The notes below the pieces were generated by a model. It did no database searches. It was not told the DNA's origin and was given only the letters and a program-made list of their open reading frames with translations. This document shows, piece after piece, positions 22,431 to 24,002 of a stretch of DNA of 24,002 bases. Origin of the DNA: an uncultured Chlorobiota bacterium (lineage in GTDB: Bacteria > Bacteroidota > Bacteroidia > Bacteroidales > JAADGE01); the NCBI GenBank assembly GCA_947311265.1, contig CAMZKQ010000122.1:1-24002 (forward strand). The letters run 5' to 3'. Numbering within the stretch: position 1 is the first letter of the stretch; each line of letters starts with the position of its first letter. The position numbers and the translations under genes were made by a program.

Positions 22431-24002
22431 ATGAGAAACACATTTAAAATAGTATCAATTGCCATAATTTCATTGCTTTTAAGCACCTGTTATCAGTACC
22501 CCGAAAATTTAGCATTGGAGTATGCCAATTACAACAGGGTGATGGGGGCAGAAGGCGGGGAAGTCGTTTTTCTATCTAATTACCAAAACGACTCACTCAA
22601 CAACCTTCTCGTAAAAATGGACTTCCCCGCAGGAGCATTAGACTCTACATTTGTGTTTAATATGTACGAATTTGAAGATGTCGGCTTGGTGCAAAAAATG
22701 AAAGCCGAAGGCTTATCTGTAATTGGCTCTAAACAATTATATTTTGTGCCTTTCTACGAGTCCGAAGGATACAACGAGCATGGGCAGCTAGATTTAGCTT
22801 ACCATTTAAGTTTAAATTTTGAAAAACCAGTAACTGTTACTTACACCTTTTTAGAAGAGGACAGAAAAGAAAGCTCAGACTGGCAAGAAAACCAACTTTA
22901 CTATGAATTTTATAAAAAAACAAATAAGCTATACGAACTTTACCGTATAAAAATCCCTAGAATCGACGAGTGGGGCGACGAAAATATTTTTGTTGCTTGG
23001 AACAACCAAGGCTACCCTGTGGGCTACGATCCTAGCCACCTGAATGAAATTATAAGCGGCGAACGCTCGGCAGCCAACCCAGCAGGCAATGGCAACCCCA
23101 ATTTATTTAACTGGGAAAAGGTCGAAGATTACAAGATGAATTTAGATAATAATACAGTAACATTTGATATTACAAGCACAGATTATATCTATGTGGTAGC
23201 CCTTGTTATTGAAATTGCTCCCGAAAAGCTACCCCGGTCTATCTTGCTATCTGTAAAATCAAAATTCCCACAAGCCACTATAAATAAGGCATCTATGGAT
23301 ATTAACGAAAGGGTAATCCAAGTCTTTTTATCCAATGGGTTTACTTATATTTTCGAGCAAAGAAGCGGGGCTGAATATGCAATAAAAAATGAGCTAAATA
23401 AAGATGAAGTACCCACTGAAATAACAAACTTTGTGGCGACAAACTTCTCTACAGAAGCCATTCGTACGGTAGGATACAATTCACAGTACGAATGGAAAAC
23501 CTATACGGTTTTGCTTGCCTCTGGCAAAAAAATATATTTCGACGACCAGAAAAAGAAAACCGGCACATACGAATACGGATTTACCGCCAACCAGCTACCC
23601 GATGCAGTAAAAAACTCCATTAAGCAACTATACCCCAACCAAACAATAGTAAACATAACCTATGATGCCTCTTACGACGACTCCGAAGACGAAACAATAC
23701 AAGAAGTTATAGTCTATTTATCTGGCGATATAAAATTAGAATACAGCCTAAATACCCAAAAATTAGAAGCAGAGATACACTTTCACCTTACCGAAAAAGA
23801 TATTCCTCAACAAGTAAGCAACTTTTTTAATACTAACGAGCCGGGCGTGCAAATTGCTCAAATACAGTACTATGTAAAACCCGGAGAGAGCGGTAAATAC
23901 TTTATGGCAGAACTAATTAATGGCTCGGAAATAATTTTTGACAAAGATTACAGCATACTAGCTTACTCCACAAATTTTTACCCCGAAGAAAAAATCCCAC
24001 AA
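22431..24002 (+). CDS. Lipoprotein with ZU5-like N-terminus and tandem PepSY-like repeats (3' end outside window)
   Basis: The frame is open from the ATG at 22431 to the window end (524 codons), so the gene is incomplete. A lipoprotein-type signal ends LLLSTC (Cys20); Thr before the Cys is unusual. Residues about 38-85 (GAEGGEVVF, then VKMDFPAGALDSTFVFNMYEF) resemble the start of a ZU5 domain. From about residue 263 four units follow. Each opens with LP/IP plus a helix and then two or three strands: LPRSILLSVKSKFPQATI, VPTEITNFVATNFSTEAI, LPDAVKNSIKQLYPNQTI, IPQQVSNFFNTNEPGVQI. This is the pattern of PepSY-like (DUF2874-type) repeats, periplasmic or surface modules of unclear function. A surface or periplasmic lipoprotein is inferred. 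No enzyme motif seen. Confidence 0.75.
   Translation, partial: MRNTFKIVSIAIISLLLSTCYQYPENLALEYANYNRVMGAEGGEVVFLSNYQNDSLNNLLVKMDFPAGALDSTFVFNMYEFEDVGLVQKMKAEGLSVIGSKQLYFVPFYESEGYNEHGQLDLAYHLSLNFEKPVTVTYTFLEEDRKESSDWQENQLYYEFYKKTNKLYELYRIKIPRIDEWGDENIFVAWNNQGYPVGYDPSHLNEIISGERSAANPAGNGNPNLFNWEKVEDYKMNLDNNTVTFDITSTDYIYVVALVIEIAPEKLPRSILLSVKSKFPQATINKASMDINERVIQVFLSNGFTYIFEQRSGAEYAIKNELNKDEVPTEITNFVATNFSTEAIRTVGYNSQYEWKTYTVLLASGKKIYFDDQKKKTGTYEYGFTANQLPDAVKNSIKQLYPNQTIVNITYDASYDDSEDETIQEVIVYLSGDIKLEYSLNTQKLEAEIHFHLTEKDIPQQVSNFFNTNEPGVQIAQIQYYVKPGESGKYFMAELINGSEIIFDKDYSILAYSTNFYPEEKIPQ

Noticed and set aside
1..24002. A mobile island or defence system
   Set aside because: No transposase, integrase, restriction, toxin-antitoxin or phage gene and no flanking repeats were seen; the genes are typical chromosomal Bacteroidota functions.

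Overview
The window reads as the chromosome of a member of the Bacteroidota. The reasons are: an AT-rich composition; the cluster holB-ricT(PSP1)-gldH; TAnnTTTG-type promoter elements ahead of several genes; and families largely or typically found in this phylum (GldH, DUF4350, DUF6150, DUF2147 with a CxxC, tandem PepSY-like lipoproteins, long GAF/PAS/coiled-coil sensors). GldH and the sensor architecture fit a Cytophagales- or Flavobacteriia-like lineage. A single gld gene does not prove gliding. I see no rRNA, tRNA, insertion sequence, prophage, CRISPR array or plasmid function.

Layout. Bases 1-1842 (+): the C-terminal part of a SpoIIE-type PP2C phosphatase, then, 7 nt later, a class III ABC substrate-binding lipoprotein broken by one extra A in an A9 run. 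Bases 1856-6406 (-): mreB without mreC/mreD next to it, a stand-alone serine hydrolase (beta-lactamase fold), a six-repeat DUF6150 protein and a sodium:solute symporter. Bases 6711-7883 (+): a PAS protein with a decayed histidine-kinase core. Bases 7887-11206 (-): gldH, ricT and holB, the standard Bacteroidota neighbourhood. Bases 11538-11990 (+): a DUF2147 secreted protein. It ends in a perfect two-way terminator shared with a minus-strand operon (12049-14036) of mscS-like channel, FKBP-type isomerase lipoprotein and xth. Bases 14213-15388 (+): an orphan DUF4350 membrane protein with a TTG start. Bases 15410-16372 (-): manA. Bases 16698-22280 (+): a 1192-residue HAMP/GAF/PAS receptor with no output domain, then a RecQ-family helicase with an unusual domain order. 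Bases 22431-24002 (+): a lipoprotein cut by the window edge, with a ZU5-like start and four PepSY-like repeats.

Most of the window is core envelope and housekeeping function: cell shape, wall turnover, lipoproteins, replication and repair, and sugar phosphate metabolism. Signalling genes are interspersed. Two receptors here (the PAS pseudo-kinase and the HAMP/GAF/PAS protein) lack a recognisable catalytic output, so they presumably work by protein contact. The SpoIIE phosphatase at the left edge is the only enzymatic signalling output visible, and nothing in the sequence ties it to them.

Base skew changes sign near 1.85 kb and again near 16.4-16.6 kb, which could mark an inverted segment. 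I did not find a clearly new multi-gene system. The best leads are the frameshifted transporter lipoprotein, the catalytically decayed kinase, the output-less receptor, the DUF6150 repeat protein in its symporter/hydrolase context, the rearranged RecQ and the PepSY-repeat lipoprotein.
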